A DNA stretch of 64,000 nucleotides from Paenibacillus hexagrammi (GTDB lineage Bacteria > Bacillota > Bacilli > Paenibacillales > NBRC-103111). This document shows, piece by piece, positions 45,550-55,477 of this stretch. Under the pieces are notes generated by a model. The model made no database searches and had not been told where the DNA came from. It saw only the letters and a program-made list of their open reading frames with translations. Position 1 is the first letter of the stretch. Each line of letters opens with the position of its first letter. Location of the stretch: NCBI RefSeq assembly GCF_021513275.1, contig NZ_CP090978.1, positions 4,402,001-4,466,000 of the forward strand, written 5' to 3'. Position numbers and translations under genes: made by a program.

Positions 45550-46494
45550 TTACCCGTTCGTGACTTCTTTCACTTTCTCATATACTACATCGCTAAGCGT
45601 ACGCATGTAGAGCGGATCGGTGTTTAGTGATTCCGTGCGTTCCAGGTGGATACCCAGCTCTTTAGCCAGTGCCTGAGCCTCGATATCAATGTCGTACAGC
45701 ACTTCCAAATGGTCGGAAACGAATCCGATTGGGCAGAGCAGCACATTGGCAACATTCTCTTCCTTGCGTATGGTTTGCAGAACATCCAGAATGTCCGGTC
45801 CTAGCCATGGCATAGCGGTTTGTCCCGCACTCTGCCAGCCGAACTGCCAGTTGGTCAGACCCACTTGTTCCGCAATCGCTTTGGATGTCGCCAATAGCTG
45901 ATCCGGATACGGGTCTTTCATCTCGAGAATTTTCTCAGGCAGGCTGTGTGCCGTGAAAATTACGCGGACATCATTTTTATCCACACCTGCAAACTTGCCA
46001 AGCGCTTTTTCTACCCGTTCCGTCAATGCTTGAAGAAGCAGCGGATGCAGATGGTAGCTAAGTACAAAGTCAATCTTCAGTCCAAGCTCAGCTGCCTTAT
46101 CCTTGGCTCTTTTGACATAACCGCCTACACTCATGGTGGAGTAATGAGGCGCGAGGACGATGCCGATCGCTTCCTGAATGCCGTCCTTCACCATTTGTTC
46201 AACACCGTCTTCTACGTAAGGCTGTGCATGCTTCAAGCCCTGATAGCAAACAAATTCCATGTCAGTGTGCTCCTGATTGAGCGTTTGCTCTAAGCCCTGC
46301 ACTTGCTTGTTCGTGTTCTCACGCAGCGGAAAGAAACCACCAACAATAGCCTCATAACGTGAGGTCAGCTCATGCAGCTGTTCAGGAGTCGGAGGATTGC
46401 CTCGTCTGATATGCGTGTAATACGCCTCCACCTGATCAAGACTCTCCGGAGTTCCGTATGACATTACCAATACACCAATACGGCGCTTTGTCAT
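45550..46494 (-). CDS. cpfC: Coproporphyrin III ferrochelatase (HemH/CpfC)
   Basis: This enzyme inserts iron into the porphyrin. The 314-residue protein has GVLVMSYGTPESLDQVE at the N-terminus, the catalytic His in IVLAPHYSTMSVGGY, FTAHSLPEK and the FVSDHLEVLYDID motif with its conserved Glu. The ATG at 46494 lies two bases after the hemE stop, so translation is coupled. In Firmicutes the substrate is coproporphyrin III. Confidence 0.95.
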   Translation of the reverse strand: MTKRRIGVLVMSYGTPESLDQVEAYYTHIRRGNPPTPEQLHELTSRYEAIVGGFFPLRENTNKQVQGLEQTLNQEHTDMEFVCYQGLKHAQPYVEDGVEQMVKDGIQEAIGIVLAPHYSTMSVGGYVKRAKDKAAELGLKIDFVLSYHLHPLLLQALTERVEKALGKFAGVDKNDVRVIFTAHSLPEKILEMKDPYPDQLLATSKAIAEQVGLTNWQFGWQSAGQTAMPWLGPDILDVLQTIRKEENVANVLLCPIGFVSDHLEVLYDIDIEAQALAKELGIHLERTESLNTDPLYMRTLSDVVYEKVKEVTNG

Positions 46495-46495
46495 C

Positions 46496-47560
46496 TTAAA
46501 CACCACTCTTTTCTGTTTGCTTGGTGAGCAAGGAATGTGAATACTCATGAATGAAGACAGTCAATTCTTTCAACTTCTCCAGAGATGCCTCTGGGAATAA
46601 ACCATGGCCGAGATTGAAAATATATCCAGGCTGCTGCGTACCTTCGTCTATGATGGCCTTCGCCTGTCTTTCAATAACACTCATAGGCGCAGTAAGCACA
46701 TAAGGGTCCAAATTGCCCTGAACGGCAAACTTTTCACCGACCCTCCGTCTACCCTCGGAGATCGGAATTCTCCAGTCGAGTCCAATCACATCTGCTTGCA
46801 GATCGCTCAGATAAGGGAGAAGCTCACCAGAGCTAACACCTGGAAAATAAATCTTCGGCTCCTTTAGATCCGCCAGTTCTTTAAAAATCCGCTTCATCGT
46901 AGGAAGCACATAGATCTGAAAATCAGAGGGCGAAAGTGCTCCCACCCAGCTGTCAAATACTTGAACAGCCTTAGCTCCCGCAGCAATATGAGATCTTAAG
47001 TACGTAATGACCATATCGCCTAGCTTATCCATCAAGGCATACCACACCTTAGGCTCGCTGTACATCAGCTGCTTCGTACGAATATAGCTCTTGGAGGGCT
47101 TTCCTTCAATCAGATAGCTGGCAATCGTGAATGGCGCTCCGGCAAAAGAAATCAGAGGCACCTCCAATTGCTTATCCAAGATGCGGATCGTTTCAATAAT
47201 ATGAGACAAGTCCTTCTCTACATCGATAGGACGGAGCGCTTCAACGTCCTGAGCGGTTCGAATCGGGTTATGAATCACAGGCCCAATATTTTTTACAATA
47301 TCAAAATCGATTCCAAGTGAAGCTACCGGATTCATAATATCCGAATACAAAATGGCCGCATCTACGCCTAGCTTCTTGATCGGCATCATCGTCACTTCGG
47401 CTGCTAACTCAGGCTGCTTGCAGATTTCGAGCAGCGAATATTTTTCTTTAATTTTCCGGTAATCGGGGTCATAGCGCCCTGCCTGGCGCATATACCAGAC
47501 AGGCAGCGTATCGACCTGCTCCTTCCGGCAAGCTTTAATAAAATTATCGTTATAACTCAC
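46496..47560 (-). CDS. hemE: Uroporphyrinogen decarboxylase HemE
   Basis: HemE converts uroporphyrinogen III to coproporphyrinogen III. The 354-residue protein has the signature PVWYMRQAGRYDPDYR near the N-terminus and ILYSDIMNP with the catalytic Asp. Later conserved segments are AGAPFTIASYLIEG and FNLGHGL. Start is GTG with GAGGAAGG upstream. It is the first gene of the hemE-cpfC-cgoX unit. Confidence 0.96.
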   Translation of the reverse strand: MSYNDNFIKACRKEQVDTLPVWYMRQAGRYDPDYRKIKEKYSLLEICKQPELAAEVTMMPIKKLGVDAAILYSDIMNPVASLGIDFDIVKNIGPVIHNPIRTAQDVEALRPIDVEKDLSHIIETIRILDKQLEVPLISFAGAPFTIASYLIEGKPSKSYIRTKQLMYSEPKVWYALMDKLGDMVITYLRSHIAAGAKAVQVFDSWVGALSPSDFQIYVLPTMKRIFKELADLKEPKIYFPGVSSGELLPYLSDLQADVIGLDWRIPISEGRRRVGEKFAVQGNLDPYVLTAPMSVIERQAKAIIDEGTQQPGYIFNLGHGLFPEASLEKLKELTVFIHEYSHSLLTKQTEKSGV

Positions 47561-47609
47561 GAGGCACCTTCCTCTTTATACCATCCATAATGTTTCCTGC
47601 TATTCCATC

Positions 47610-47638
47610 ATTATGCCCTAATTATACCCCTGTCACAA
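47610..47638 (-). promoter_or_regulatory. Sigma-A promoter of hemE-cpfC-cgoX
   Basis: On the minus strand TTGTGA (47633-47638) and CATAAT (47610-47615) are separated by 17 bp. A second TATAAT lies within the spacer. Confidence 0.5.
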
Positions 47639-47669
47639 CTGATGTTAGCTTTCGCTTTCCGACAAATGT

Positions 47670-47719
47670 ATGACAAAAGAACCATCCAGCGCCTAGACGC
47701 TCTAGGGTGAATGGTTCTC
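47670..47719 (-). terminator. Terminator after hemB
   Basis: On the minus strand AGAACCATTCA pairs with TGGATGGTTCT around a CTAGAGCGTCTAGG inner hairpin, then TTTTG. It splits the hem genes into two transcription units. Confidence 0.8.
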
Positions 47720-47724
47720 CAATT

Positions 47725-48726
47725 CTAGTTTCCGCCGCGGAGCCATCTTGCGATATCTTTGGCAAAATAAGTGAGAATGATATCAGCTCCCGCACGTTTA
47801 AAGCTGGTCATCGTCTCCATGACAATCGCCTTCTCGTCTACCCAGCCTTGGATAGCTGCAGCCTTGATCATGGAATACTCAGCACTCACATTGTACGCTA
47901 CAACAGGAAGGTCAAAGTTGTCCTTCAGCATACGAATGACGTCCATATAAGCAAGCGCCGGCTTCACCATAAGGAAATCGGCTCCTTCGATCACATCGCT
48001 CTCCGCCTCGCGCAGCGCTTCGCGTCCGTTGGCCGGATCCATCTGATAGGTCTTGCGGTCTCCAAACTGCGGAGCCGAATGAGCGGCATCACGGAATGGA
48101 CCATAGTACGCCGATGCGTACTTCACGGAGTATGCCATGATTGGCACGTGCTCATAGCCTTCCTCATCCAAAGCCGTACGGATTGCATGTACGTAGCCAT
48201 CCATCATATTGGAAGGCGCGATGATGTCCGCTCCTGCTTTAGCTTGGGATACCGCTGCTTTAGCCAAAAGCTCCAAAGATGGATCGTTAGCTACATCAGC
48301 TTGTCCGGTAATCGGGTGGTGATGGATAATCCCGCAATGACCGGTATCGGTAAATTGGCACAAACACGTATCCGCGATGATCAATAAATTCGGATTCAGC
48401 TCTTTAATCCGTTTCGTCGCACGTTGAACGATTCCGTTCTCTTCAAAAGCCGAAGTACCAACCGAATCTTTGTGGTCCGGCACACCGAACAACAGAATCG
48501 CTTGAATGCCAAGCTCTGTAATTTCTTTAATTTCCTCTTCCAGTCTGTGATCCAACGAGAGATGGAACACGCCCGGCATCGAAGAAATCTCCGATTTCAC
48601 ATCAGACCCTTCGGTCACAAATACCGGTTGAACCAAATCATGAACCGTAACTTGATTCTCACGGACTAAATTACGAATCGCTGCGGTTCCGCGCAGACGG
48701 CGGTTTCTTACGATAGGAAAACTCAT
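47725..48726 (-). CDS. hemB: Porphobilinogen synthase HemB
   Basis: HemB condenses two 5-aminolevulinate molecules. The 333-residue protein has the metal-site cluster [14 protein letters not shown] (two zinc-type cysteines and a third nearby), the Schiff-base Lys in [18 protein letters not shown] and the second Lys in [10 protein letters not shown]. It is last in hemA-hemX-sirC-hemC-cobA/hemD-hemB. Confidence 0.96.
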   Translation of the reverse strand: MSFPIVRNRRLRGTAAIRNLVRENQVTVHDLVQPVFVTEGSDVKSEISSMPGVFHLSLDHRLEEEIKEITELGIQAILLFGVPDHKDSVGTSAFEENGIVQRATKRIKELNPNLLIIADTCLCQFTDTGHCGIIHHHPITGQADVANDPSLELLAKAAVSQAKAGADIIAPSNMMDGYVHAIRTALDEEGYEHVPIMAYSVKYASAYYGPFRDAAHSAPQFGDRKTYQMDPANGREALREAESDVIEGADFLMVKPALAYMDVIRMLKDNFDLPVVAYNVSAEYSMIKAAAIQGWVDEKAIVMETMTSFKRAGADIILTYFAKDIARWLRGGN

Positions 48727-48761
48727 GAAGCTGCTCCTCCTTGATGGAAAATCTGTTCACT

Positions 48762-50308
48762 TTATTCTGTCTTACTGCCACAAAGGCTATTAGCTAACGA
48801 AGCAACCGTTGCTTCATCCGCCATATATGTTATCGGCAGGCCGTATTGCCGTACCGTTTCGGCTGTTTTGGGACCGATGCATGCAATTTCTACGCCCTCA
48901 AGCAAGCTAACAGGGTTTTCCGCTCCTGAGAGGCGTAAAGCTTCTAACAAATTAGTAACCGTTGATGAACTGGTAAAAGTAACGATATGAATGCCTTTTT
49001 GGTTCAAAAGATCAATGATCTCTTCGCCGCCTTCGGCTTCGAGCACATTCTCGTACACATCCACTTCTGTGACTTGAAGTCCAAGCTCCTTTAGTCTCGC
49101 CGGTACATACTCCTTCGCAATGTCGGCAGTAGGCAGCAGTACGCGCTGACCGGTCTTCAGTTCGTCTTGAATGGCATCCAGCAGGCCGTCTCCCTGGAAT
49201 TTTGTCGGCAGCACGTCCGCTAGCAATCCGCGTTCTGCCAATGCTTCCGCTGTTTTCGGACCGACAGCCGCAATCCGCGCATGGCCCAAGCGTCTAATAT
49301 CCAATCGCATTTCGCGGAGCTTGCGGAAGAAATAGTCTACTCCGTTGACACTTGTGAAGAGCAGCCAATCAAATCCCTCTAGACGGCCCATAGCCTCCTC
49401 AAGCTCCATAACCGATTCCGGAGTACTTGTCGGCTGCATGCGAATAACCGGGAACTCTATAGGTTCCCCGCCCATTTCGTCAATAAGGTCAACCAGCTCG
49501 CTGGCTTGACTTCTGGCGCGTGTGACCAGCACTCTACGTCCGAACAAAGGCTTTTTTCAATCCACGCCAGCTTCTCCCGGAGCTTCACCACCTCGCCGAC
49601 GATAATAACCGCTGGCGATTGAAAATTGGCTTGTTTAACCTTTTCGGCAATATCTTCAAGGGTACCGGTGATCGTCCTCTGGTCCGTCCAGGTTCCCCAG
49701 CGTACCAATGCAACAGGCATCTGCGGAGGCTTACCGCAACGGATCAACTCCCGGCAAATCTGCTCTAGATTGGCTACTCCCATCAAGAACACCATGGTCC
49801 CGATGGCCTTGGCCAGATGCTCCCAATTGAGGCTTGAATATGTTTTATTCGGATACTCATGGCCGGTCACGATGGCAACCGATGAGGTGAAATCCCGATG
49901 TGTCACGGGAATTCCTGCATAGGCCGGAACAGCAATGGATGAAGTAATTCCTGGAATAATGTCATAAGTAATGCCGTTCTCGGCGAGCAGCTCCGCTTCT
50001 TCACCAACACGCCCGAAGACACTTGGATCGCCGCCTTTGAGCCTGGTGACGACCTTGCCTTGCAGTGCCAAATCAACCAAGAGCTGATTGATTTCTTCTT
50101 GCTTCAACATATGTTTATCCGGCAGCTTGCCTACAAATATAAGCTCTGTGCCAGGCTTCCGATGCTTTAATAATCTTGGACTCGCCAGCCGATCATACAC
50201 GATCACATCCGCTTTTTGGAGCGCCTCCATGCCGCGGATCGTGATGAGCTTCGGATCTCCGGGGCCGGCGCCCACCAGGTATACCCTGCCTTTGCCTTTA
50301 GTCGTCAT
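48762..50308 (-). CDS. cobA-hemD: Fused uroporphyrinogen-III C-methyltransferase / uroporphyrinogen-III synthase, frameshifted
   Basis: Restored, this is one protein of 515 residues. The N-terminal methyltransferase (CobA/SUMT, about 1-245) has VYLVGAGPGDPKLIT and RLKGGDPSVFGR and starts siroheme synthesis. The C-terminal uroporphyrinogen-III synthase (HemD, about 255-515) opens GRRVLVTRARSQASELVDLI and feeds heme. The frame breaks at the T6 run 49552-49557; one more base gives LAWIEKKPLFGRR and joins the two. As read, the HemD part would need an unsupported internal TTG start. Fused CobA-HemD proteins are known in Firmicutes. Confidence 0.85.
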
Positions 50309-50315
50309 ACGCGGA

Positions 50316-51269
50316 TCACTCCTTCACTTCCGCAAGTATGCGGTCAGCGCCTTGCGCGACCAGCTTCTCGGCGATGAGAAGTCCCAGCGCCTCTGGATCG
50401 CTTCCGCTCGCCGATTCCTTCAAGAGCGTCGTACCGTCCGGCGTGCCGACCATGCCGGTGAGCGTCAGCAGCGGCTGTCCGTCGCCGCTGTCACCGTTAT
50501 CAGTGCTTACCGTCGCGTAAGCGCCGATCGGCACCTGGCAGCCTCCGTTGAGTCTGCCGAGAAAGCTTCGTTCCGCGCGCACCGCCAGCGCGGTAGGCTC
50601 ATGCTGGAACTTGCCGAGCAATTCCAGCACAAAGTCGTCGCCGCCCCGGCACTCGATGCACAGCGCTCCCTGCCCTACGGCAGGGAGGCAGGTCTCGGGC
50701 GGCAAGTACGCCGTGATGCGATCCTGCCAACCGATCCGGTGTAAACCGGCGGACGCCAGCAATATCGCATCGAAGTTGCCCTCTTCGAGCTTGCGCAGCC
50801 TCGAATCAATGTTGCCGCGGATCGACTCGACCCGCAGGTCCGGGCGCGCGTGCTGCAGCTGGCTGGCGCGGCGCAGCGAGCTTGTTCCGACGAGCGCGCC
50901 CTGCGGCAGCTCGTCCAGTGAAGCAGGGCCGCGCGTGATAAGCGCATCGCGCGCATCTTCCCGCTTCGGCACAGCTCCGATGACCAGCCCTTCAGGAAGC
51001 TCGAAGGGCATATCCTTCATACTGTGAACAGCCATATCGATGTCACCGTCTAGCAAAGCCTGCTCAATTTCTTTTACGAACAAACCTTTACCGCCAACCT
51101 TGGACAGCGTGACATCCAGGATTCGGTCTCCCTTGGTCACAATTTTCTTGATTTCAAATTCACATTCGATACCGTGCTCAGCGGCAAGCTTTTTCAACTT
51201 TTCCACAGCTTGACCGGTTTGCGTTAACGCCAATGCGCTTTGTCTGGTTCCTACAATTATGGTTCTCAT
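50316..51269 (-). CDS. hemC: Hydroxymethylbilane synthase HemC
   Basis: HemC polymerises four porphobilinogens. The 317-residue protein has [12 protein letters not shown] at the N-terminus, [19 protein letters not shown] with substrate-binding arginines, and the dipyrromethane-cofactor Cys in [13 protein letters not shown]. Its first two thirds by coordinate (50316-51000) are richer in G and C than neighbouring genes. It lies 7 bp before cobA-hemD. Confidence 0.97.
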   Translation of the reverse strand: MRTIIVGTRQSALALTQTGQAVEKLKKLAAEHGIECEFEIKKIVTKGDRILDVTLSKVGGKGLFVKEIEQALLDGDIDMAVHSMKDMPFELPEGLVIGAVPKREDARDALITRGPASLDELPQGALVGTSSLRRASQLQHARPDLRVESIRGNIDSRLRKLEEGNFDAILLASAGLHRIGWQDRITAYLPPETCLPAVGQGALCIECRGGDDFVLELLGKFQHEPTALAVRAERSFLGRLNGGCQVPIGAYATVSTDNGDSGDGQPLLTLTGMVGTPDGTTLLKESASGSDPEALGLLIAEKLVAQGADRILAEVKE

Positions 51270-51288
51270 CTATTTACCCGCCTCTCTT

Positions 51289-51984
51289 TTAGCGACCACT
51301 GAAAGCCTGTATCGTTTCTATATCCGGCTTTCTTGCAAGTGCAGCGAACATCTCTTGCTTCCATATCCCAAAAGAGCCGGAGCGAATTTTATCAAGCACA
51401 TCCCACTCCAGCATCTCTTTAAACATTCTCTGTCTCATCGTTTTGTCATCAACCCGCTGCTGCACGTATTGACGAACCTCGCTTAAAAAATCAAGATACA
51501 TTTCGTACTCATCCCCATAAGAGAGCTCGATTTCTTTTGCAATTCGTCTTGCTGCGGAGGGGCTAGCCCCTCCAGTCGAAACGGCGATCAGCAGCTTGCC
51601 TCGTCGCACGACAGAAGGAACAATAAAGCGGCTGAGCTCCGGCTGATCGACAATATTAACCGGAATCCCGAGCGCAGCCATATCTTCATACACAAGATGG
51701 TTCACCGCTTGATCATTGGTCGCTGCAATGGCTAGCAAAAACCTCGGTGTACGGCTGGATACTACGCTGCTTAGTAATTCCGCCTGATAGTTCTGCCTGA
51801 ACAAGACGATCTCACCGCGTACTTCCAGATCTTCAAGTTCACTAGTCAATGTCGGGCTAATGACGGTAATCTTGGCTCCTGCCTCTAGTAAAGCACGTAC
51901 CTTACGCAGAGCAACGGCTCCACCGCCAACAATCAGAACGTGCTGATTCCTTACATCTAGCAAAATCGGATAAGGATGCCTCAT
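51289..51984 (-). CDS. sirC: Precorrin-2 dehydrogenase / sirohydrochlorin ferrochelatase family
   Basis: This enzyme oxidises precorrin-2 on the way to siroheme, using NAD. The 231-residue protein has PILLDVRNQHVLIVGGGAVALRKV at the N-terminus and a STGGASPSAARRIAKEIE segment. AAGGGAG lies 8 nt before the ATG at 51984; a 34-codon upstream extension overlaps hemX and is rejected. With the CobA part of the fusion it allows siroheme synthesis for sulfite or nitrite reductases. Confidence 0.9.
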   Translation of the reverse strand: MRHPYPILLDVRNQHVLIVGGGAVALRKVRALLEAGAKITVISPTLTSELEDLEVRGEIVLFRQNYQAELLSSVVSSRTPRFLLAIAATNDQAVNHLVYEDMAALGIPVNIVDQPELSRFIVPSVVRRGKLLIAVSTGGASPSAARRIAKEIELSYGDEYEMYLDFLSEVRQYVQQRVDDKTMRQRMFKEMLEWDVLDKIRSGSFGIWKQEMFAALARKPDIETIQAFSGR

Positions 51985-51998
51985 GAGCGTAACTCCCT

Positions 51999-52829
51999 TT
52001 AGCTCCAAATCCAACTGTGAAAGCCGGAGAAGAAATTGGATACTACAAAATTGAGCATGACAATAATAAATGCTGCTATATTCCAAAGCGCCAACCGGTT
52101 ACCGGAAATCCTCATGGACAGACGCTGGAACAAATAAAACCCATAAGCAGCCAAAACGAAAACGGAATTAACGACCTTCGGATCGTAAAACAAATTCCCA
52201 TCACCTTGAAGGGAGATCCACACAATCCCCAAACAGAGTGCAAGCAGCAGCAAAGGTCCTCCGATGATGACCGACCTATAGCTGTACTGCTCCATCTTCT
52301 CCAAGGATGGCAGACGCATAACAGTATCCGAGAATTGTTTTACTTTCAATTTACGATGCAAAAATATGTACATCCCTGAGAATATTGCAGCCGCTGTAAA
52401 TGCAGCGTAGCTGCCCACGGCCATGGTGATATGTATGAATAGCAGTTCGCTGTTTACATCCCAGTTACTGGATACCGGCATCATCTGCGGGTTACCGAAC
52501 ACATTGAGCGCGAGCAGCGCGAAACCGAATACGTTGATGAAGAAGACGAAAAGTTCAATCCGGATAAACCGGTTGATAATCAGCGACATCGTAATCAATA
52601 GCCAAGTGAAGAAGTATAAAATATCCGACCTCGAGAACGCCAATTCCGATGAATGCGTATATAAGCTGAAAGCGAGATAGGCGGTTTGCAAAACCCATAC
52701 AAACAAAAGGAGCCCCGTCCCCATCCGTTTTGCCTTCTTATTCGCGCTAGCGAAGTCCGAAAAGTAAAACAGCAGGCTCAGGGCATATATATAAATCATC
52801 GCATCGAGCAGCAAGCTACGTGTGACCAT
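51999..52829 (-). CDS. hemX: HemX/CcsA-family membrane protein
   Basis: This polytopic protein of 276 residues has about eight hydrophobic segments and the cytochrome c assembly (CcsA/ResC-like) fold pattern. In B. subtilis HemX lowers the level of HemA protein. It is encoded 36 bp after hemA, the position of hemX in the B. subtilis hemAXCDBL operon. Confidence 0.88.
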   Translation of the reverse strand: MVTRSLLLDAMIYIYALSLLFYFSDFASANKKAKRMGTGLLLFVWVLQTAYLAFSLYTHSSELAFSRSDILYFFTWLLITMSLIINRFIRIELFVFFINVFGFALLALNVFGNPQMMPVSSNWDVNSELLFIHITMAVGSYAAFTAAAIFSGMYIFLHRKLKVKQFSDTVMRLPSLEKMEQYSYRSVIIGGPLLLLALCLGIVWISLQGDGNLFYDPKVVNSVFVLAAYGFYLFQRLSMRISGNRLALWNIAAFIIVMLNFVVSNFFSGFHSWIWS

Positions 52830-52865
52830 GGCACCTCTCCTAGGCGAATGTGGTCGCTGAACCCC

Positions 52866-54269
52866 TTAGGAACGCGCCAAAGGGTCAGCGGTCTTTAGTC
52901 CGATTGCAAGCAGCTTCTCTTCTTGCATGCGAAGCATTTCCGCTTCAATCTCTTTCCTCTGCGCTTCTTGTGCAAGCTCGTTAGCTTTATCTTGTTGTTC
53001 CAGCACTTCTTCCAGAGCAAACAGCTTGGTGAACATATCAAGCGCTTCTTCGCCATGACGTTCTCCAGCCATCTCTTTAATGCGAAGGATTGGATCCCGC
53101 AGCATTTGATTCACAATACTTTTTGTTAACTTGCGAATTACTTTTACTTCCCTCTCCTCGAGATCAGGAAGCTTCTTCAGCATGCTTTCCATGGTTTCTT
53201 CATGGACCTGGTTTGCTTTCAATTGCAGAGCCTGAATGACCGGGCTCACGCCAAGCGTTCGGGTCCACTGCTCAAAAGCAGCAATCTCCGCGGATATCAT
53301 AGTTTCGATTTTGGCCGCTTCCTTCTTCCTCTCCTGCAAATGCTTATCGACGATCATTTCCAAATCGTCAATGTCATAGAGGAACACATTAGCGAGTTCA
53401 CTAATCTGTGGGTCCAAGTCGCGCGGCACCGCAATATCCATCATGAAGAGCGGACGGGACTTTCTTTTCGTTAATACCGCTTGAAGATCCGGCTTTGTAA
53501 GCACATACCCCGGCGCTCCGGTCGAGCTAATAATAATATCTACATCCGACAAGCGTTCAAGCATTTGATCAGCCGCGCACGGAATTCCGTTAAACTTGGC
53601 TGCCAGCTCTACGGCCCGCTCATACGTCCGGTTCACAACGATCACTTTGTTCGCTCCGTTAGCATACAGATGCTTAACCGTTAGCTCACTCATTTTACCA
53701 GCGCCAATAATCATAACCGTTTTATTCGTGTAGGATCCGAAAATTCTCTTACCCAGCTCTACGGCCGCGTAACTAACAGACACCGGATTATCATTAATCC
53801 CAGTTTCGGAATGAGCCTTCTTGGCGAGCGTCACAGCCTGCTTGAAGAGTGTATTGAAAAAAGTTCCGGTCGCTTTCATTTGTTGCGATAATAAAAAAGC
53901 ATCCCGCACTTGGCCGAGGATCTGTGTTTCGCCGATTACCATCGAATCAAGTCCGCTAGTTACCCGGAATAGATGTTCAATCGCCTTATCGTTTTCATAC
54001 GTATATAAATGCTTTTGGAATTGATCCTTCGGCACGTTAAACCATTTTTCGATGAAGCTCATCAAATAGTGACTGCACAAATGCGATCGATCGACGACTG
54101 CATAGATTTCCGTGCGGTTGCAGGTAGCCACAATCACACATTCCAGTATGCTTTTGGTGTCTTTAAGCTCTGTAAGTGCCAACGAGAGCTCTTCTGCAGA
54201 GAACGTAAACTTCTCTCTGATCTCTACCGGCGCTGTGCGATAGTTCAGCCCTACTGTGATAATATGCAT
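52866..54269 (-). CDS. hemA: Glutamyl-tRNA reductase HemA
   Basis: HemA makes glutamate-1-semialdehyde from Glu-tRNA, the committed step of heme synthesis. The 467-residue protein has HIITVGLNYRTAPVEIREK, the catalytic Cys in VIVATCNRTEIY, and the NADP site MIIGAGKMSELTVKHL. A helical dimerisation domain is C-terminal. ATG at 54269 is chosen with AGGTGG at 5 nt; a GTG three codons earlier is possible. Confidence 0.96.
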   Translation of the reverse strand: MHIITVGLNYRTAPVEIREKFTFSAEELSLALTELKDTKSILECVIVATCNRTEIYAVVDRSHLCSHYLMSFIEKWFNVPKDQFQKHLYTYENDKAIEHLFRVTSGLDSMVIGETQILGQVRDAFLLSQQMKATGTFFNTLFKQAVTLAKKAHSETGINDNPVSVSYAAVELGKRIFGSYTNKTVMIIGAGKMSELTVKHLYANGANKVIVVNRTYERAVELAAKFNGIPCAADQMLERLSDVDIIISSTGAPGYVLTKPDLQAVLTKRKSRPLFMMDIAVPRDLDPQISELANVFLYDIDDLEMIVDKHLQERKKEAAKIETMISAEIAAFEQWTRTLGVSPVIQALQLKANQVHEETMESMLKKLPDLEEREVKVIRKLTKSIVNQMLRDPILRIKEMAGERHGEEALDMFTKLFALEEVLEQQDKANELAQEAQRKEIEAEMLRMQEEKLLAIGLKTADPLARS

Positions 54270-54305
54270 GTGATCCACCTGCCCTTCCCTTAAATTCTAA
54301 GACTC

Positions 54306-54314
54306 ATTATAGCA
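54306..54314 (-). promoter_or_regulatory. Extended -10 promoter of the hemA operon
   Basis: On the minus strand TGC-TATAAT lies about 40 bp before the hemA start. No good -35 is visible. Confidence 0.45.
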
Positions 54315-54323
54315 CAGCAAAAC

Positions 54324-54363
54324 AAGCATTCCGACATTTTTTTTGACTAATTTATGAATGCTT
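54324..54363 (-). terminator. Possible terminator after the 178-residue hypothetical gene
   Basis: On the minus strand AAGCATTC pairs with GAATGCTT around a 24-base loop, followed by GTTTTG. The long loop makes this a weak candidate. Confidence 0.4.
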
Positions 54364-54426
54364 CCCGCTGCTCGTTAGTTTTCACACGAAATTGCTTGGT
54401 TATACCAAATTGTGTGCAAGTACTGG

Positions 54427-54963
54427 TTACTCAAGGAGCTTTTTCCTGATCGTCTCCGAAAGATCTTGGTCAGCTTTGGTCAATTCTTCATTTTGCGAAG
54501 TAATGATCTGTCCGTCCGAGGACATTAGTTTTTCATAAACCTCATAGATACGTTTAAACTTTTCTGCCGTTTCTTGCAGTGTCGCTATTTCTTCCGTTTT
54601 CAGTTTCCGCTCTCCGCCAATTTGCAGTCTCTGTATGTACTGCATCAACTGCGGGATACTTTCCAGCGAGTCTAGCTTTTCGCTTCCTCCAGCCGCCAGC
54701 ACCAGCCTCTCATGCGTATAACCCGCGGAGTATAAGGCTTGCTTGCACGCATCAAGTTCTGATGTATCCTTCAGACTGCCAGCTTGACCCAGATAGCTAT
54801 TTAGAAGCTCTATTTGAAACAACGATACCTGATAAAGCAGATGCTCCGCATTATGCTCTTCCTTGGGCTCACCGAATGTGTGAAAGATTTGGTACAAAGG
54901 CCATCCAATCAGGAACAGCACCAATACGTAGAATAGTGCTTTGGGCAAAAGCTTTTTCTTCAT
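54427..54963 (-). CDS. Hypothetical membrane-anchored protein
   Basis: I do not recognise this 178-residue protein. A basic MKKKLLPK start and one hydrophobic segment (about 9-25) suggest a signal anchor. The rest is mostly helical and charged, with a possible coiled coil near residues 115-175. It lies between speD and hemA on the same strand with its own ribosome site. No catalytic motif is seen. Confidence 0.7.
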   Translation of the reverse strand: MKKKLLPKALFYVLVLFLIGWPLYQIFHTFGEPKEEHNAEHLLYQVSLFQIELLNSYLGQAGSLKDTSELDACKQALYSAGYTHERLVLAAGGSEKLDSLESIPQLMQYIQRLQIGGERKLKTEEIATLQETAEKFKRIYEVYEKLMSSDGQIITSQNEELTKADQDLSETIRKKLLE

Positions 54964-55021
54964 CCCTTAATCCCCTCCCATGACAAGGACATGTACAGCA
55001 GTATCATTGTATGGGACGGAA

Positions 55022-55053
55022 TGAAAACAAATAACCACGGATTTCTCCGTGGC
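55022..55053 (-). terminator. Terminator after speD
   Basis: On the minus strand CCACGGA-GAAA-TCCGTGG is followed by TTATTTGTTTT. Confidence 0.75.
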
Positions 55054-55070
55054 TATCACAATACAGATTC

Positions 55071-55477
55071 TTATTTTACAAGCTCCGCTTGCTTAATGAC
55101 TGGATTTTCTACTTGCAACTCACCGACGCCGCGTACTAATTTCTTCGCATACACAGTATCTGGTTTCAATACGGATACCATGAAGTCAATTGCTAATTGA
55201 GGGTCAACTGTTTCACCGCAAGTATAACAGTCAAGCGCGGCAAAACCTCTCTCAGGATAAGTATGAATGGAGAGATGACTCTCGGACAACATGACTAGCA
55301 CTGTTGCTCCTTGTGGTTCAAATTGCTTGGATTGTACAGATAATACGGTTGCTCCGCATACCTCGGCAGCTTCTACCATCTGAGCCTGCAGCCATTCTGC
55401 ATTGTTCAGAAGCTCGAATTCTACCCCCAAGTATCTACAGCAACGTGTCTTCCGAAAGTTGAGTATTCCATTTCCAT
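55071..55477 (-). CDS. speD: S-adenosylmethionine decarboxylase proenzyme SpeD, frameshifted near the N-terminus
   Basis: SpeD supplies the aminopropyl group for spermidine. It self-cleaves before the Ser in ESHLSIHTYPERG to form the pyruvoyl cofactor, and CYTCG carries the catalytic Cys. The readable frame starts late with an odd TTG. The true start, ATG at 55477 with GGGGG 9 nt upstream, gives MEMEYSTFGRHVAVDTWG and then hits a stop. One more base in the C5 run 55424-55428 joins it to GVEFELLN and yields 135 residues, the normal length. Confidence 0.88.

Noticed and set aside
50088-51027. Long plus-strand frames (160-218 codons) across hemC and cobA
   Set aside because: They arise from the GC-rich composition of hemC and lie antisense to clear enzymes.
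52017-52086. 34-codon N-terminal extension of the precorrin-2 dehydrogenase
   Set aside because: It overlaps hemX, and a good ribosome site precedes the internal ATG at 51984.
54295-54312. PerR-like box at the hemA promoter
   Set aside because: Only one half-site fits the 7-1-7 pattern well; the other half matches at about four of seven positions.
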